Positions 62,929-64,000 of a stretch of DNA of 64,000 nt are shown here, in pieces (positions within the stretch are counted from its first letter, which is position 1; every line of letters starts with the position of its first letter). Source of the DNA: CBDCYS01 sp965226245 (GTDB taxonomy: Bacteria; Acidobacteriota; Terriglobia; Bryobacterales; UBA6623); contig CBDDCL010000015.1 in NCBI GenBank assembly GCA_965226245.1, forward strand, positions 682,001 to 746,000, read 5' to 3'. The translations under genes and the position numbers were made by a program. Below the pieces are notes generated by a model that was given only the letters and a program-made list of their open reading frames with translations, was not told the DNA's origin and made no database searches.

Positions 62929-64000
62929 ATGCGAAAGATCGGATCAAGGGGGCTGCGGCTCCTGACGCTTGTGATAGTTTTGATGGCGCTCGGCCGCGAT
63001 GCGCATGCTATCCCAATGACACGGGTTCAAGACACTCTGTTCAACGCCGACGGCAGCACGGCACAAGGCTCAGTCACGATTGAATGGAAGGGTTTCACCG
63101 CATCAGACGGGTCTACGATTACAACCAACTCGCTGAAGATACGCATCGTTCAGGGAGTCCTGCTCACGGACTTGGTCCCGAACGAGAATTCGACGCCGAC
63201 CGGGACGACATACAAAGTTACGTACCTGTTCAACAACGGAACGCGCTTCGTGGAAAACTGGGTTGTGCCCGAGAGCGCAACTCCCGTCACGGTAAGCGAT
63301 ATTCGAATCGGCCAGCCGCCGCCGCCTGGTTCCGTGATCTCGATTTCACAAGTGTCGGGTCTCAACTCGAGCTTGAACAACAAGGCCCAGCTAGATCAAG
63401 TCAATGTGTTTACGGCGGAGCAGATCATCCAAAAAAGCAGCGCGGCGTCGACCACTCCGCTATTGACTTTCCAGGACGAGACCGCAACGAACTCGATTAG
63501 CTTTCGCCTACCCACTTTAGGCACGAGCACGGTCTATACGCTGCCGGTCTCGGACGGACTGCCCAGCCAACAGTTGGCCACCGACGGCAACGCAAACCTG
63601 TTTTGGTCAGCGGCCGGCAGTGGAGCCGTGACCGGCACCTCGTATGAGATCTTTCAGAATTCTGGCGCCGCCGTAACCCAGCGGAACGTGGCGAACTTCA
63701 CGAACGGTTTGACTGCATTCGACAACGTGGGTCAAACGCGGACCGAAGTGGAGCCGGTCTACGGCGCCGCCGCCGCCACAATCACCGAAGGCAACGACCC
63801 GCGCCTGTCAGACGCTCGCAATCCCCTTGCTCATGCCTCTACGCACGCCAGTGGGGGAACGGACGTTGTTACGCCCGGCAGCATCGGCGCACTGAAGAAC
63901 ACCAACGATTCGATCGTCAGCACCTCGGCGGGAGCTCCGGTCTTGCTTGTGCAGGGAATTACCGGCCAAGCTGCTTCCATCCAGGAGTGGCGCGACGGCG
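62929..64000 (+). CDS. secreted fibre-like protein, partial
   Basis: 357 residues are visible and the frame runs off the window. Signal peptide: basic MRKIGSRGLRLLTLVIVLMA then an AHA cleavage region. The N-terminal half is a beta-rich domain. The later part includes NDPRLSDARNPLAHASTHAS and GGTDVVTPGSIGALKN, a pattern common in tail-fibre-like and surface fibre proteins, followed by another repeat-like region. GGAAGGA lies before the ATG. Probably a surface or secreted fibre; function unknown. Confidence 0.75.
   Translation, partial: MRKIGSRGLRLLTLVIVLMALGRDAHAIPMTRVQDTLFNADGSTAQGSVTIEWKGFTASDGSTITTNSLKIRIVQGVLLTDLVPNENSTPTGTTYKVTYLFNNGTRFVENWVVPESATPVTVSDIRIGQPPPPGSVISISQVSGLNSSLNNKAQLDQVNVFTAEQIIQKSSAASTTPLLTFQDETATNSISFRLPTLGTSTVYTLPVSDGLPSQQLATDGNANLFWSAAGSGAVTGTSYEIFQNSGAAVTQRNVANFTNGLTAFDNVGQTRTEVEPVYGAAAATITEGNDPRLSDARNPLAHASTHASGGTDVVTPGSIGALKNTNDSIVSTSAGAPVLLVQGITGQAASIQEWRDG

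Overview
The window is high-GC bacterial chromosome, most likely from an uncultured Acidobacteriota (Bryobacter/Solibacter-like or Vicinamibacteria-like). Markers for this are a VWFA-related protein of the acidobacterial type with BON domains (24976-27189), two large secreted c-type-cytochrome/DUF modules common in Acidobacteriota and Planctomycetes (DUF1592+DUF1552 at 33892-37870; DUF1549/DUF1553+DUF1501 at 44407-49211), a DUF3500 protein, and a broken TolB-like Ser/Thr-kinase tail. No rRNA, tRNA, CRISPR array or phage structural cassette was recognised. The assignment is by gene content only.

Layout. 1-9327 (minus strand): two paralogous giant UPF0182 membrane proteins flank a flippase-like membrane protein in a tight operon, with a secreted RTX-repeat protein upstream. 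9577-15943 is an insertion-sequence graveyard: one kinase gene fragment is split by abutting IS701-like and IS1182-like elements, then come a VapBC toxin-antitoxin pair with a palindromic operator and an integrase-type IS whose transposase is split by a 187-bp MITE. 16007-19017 holds two small unknown membrane proteins, an S8 peptidase stopped by an in-frame amber codon, and a small I9-like protein. 19124-30754 is mainly metabolic and envelope genes: aminotransferase overlapping acetoacetyl-CoA synthetase, AI-2E family permease, 5'-nucleotidase lipoprotein, VWFA/BON protein, decayed ISKra4 element, DUF72 protein and a secreted cyclophilin.

About 30.8-32.4 kb is gene-free and rich in short hairpins. 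It is followed by DUF3500, the DUF1592/DUF1552 pair, a BrnTA toxin-antitoxin operon with a perfect 26-bp palindromic operator, a RAYT-type transposase remnant beside a REP-like inverted repeat, a YkgJ-type cysteine-cluster protein and cobalamin-dependent methionine synthase (metH). A 42-codon hydrophobic peptide overlaps a YgiT-type zinc-finger gene at 43.6-43.9 kb. After the DUF1549/DUF1553-DUF1501 pair come an intact ISNCY-type element with a long target duplication, a lipoprotein cyclophilin, hisK-type histidinol phosphatase, truA, a PPOX-class gene broken by an IS1595 remnant and a partial self-duplication, a [2Fe-2S] protein, a CoA-transferase, a Tat-exported alpha-hydroxy-acid oxidase carrying a CxxCH haem motif, a MoxR-like AAA/VWA pair, a TrmB-type regulator and a partial secreted fibre-like protein.

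The most notable signals are: a family of perfect short hairpins, mostly with 4-nt loops such as GGAA or TGAA, scattered through intergenic DNA; the hydrophobic micropeptide/YgiT pair; the MITE whose removal restores the host reading frame exactly; and the CxxCH motif inside the flavin oxidase. None has been tested by database search here.
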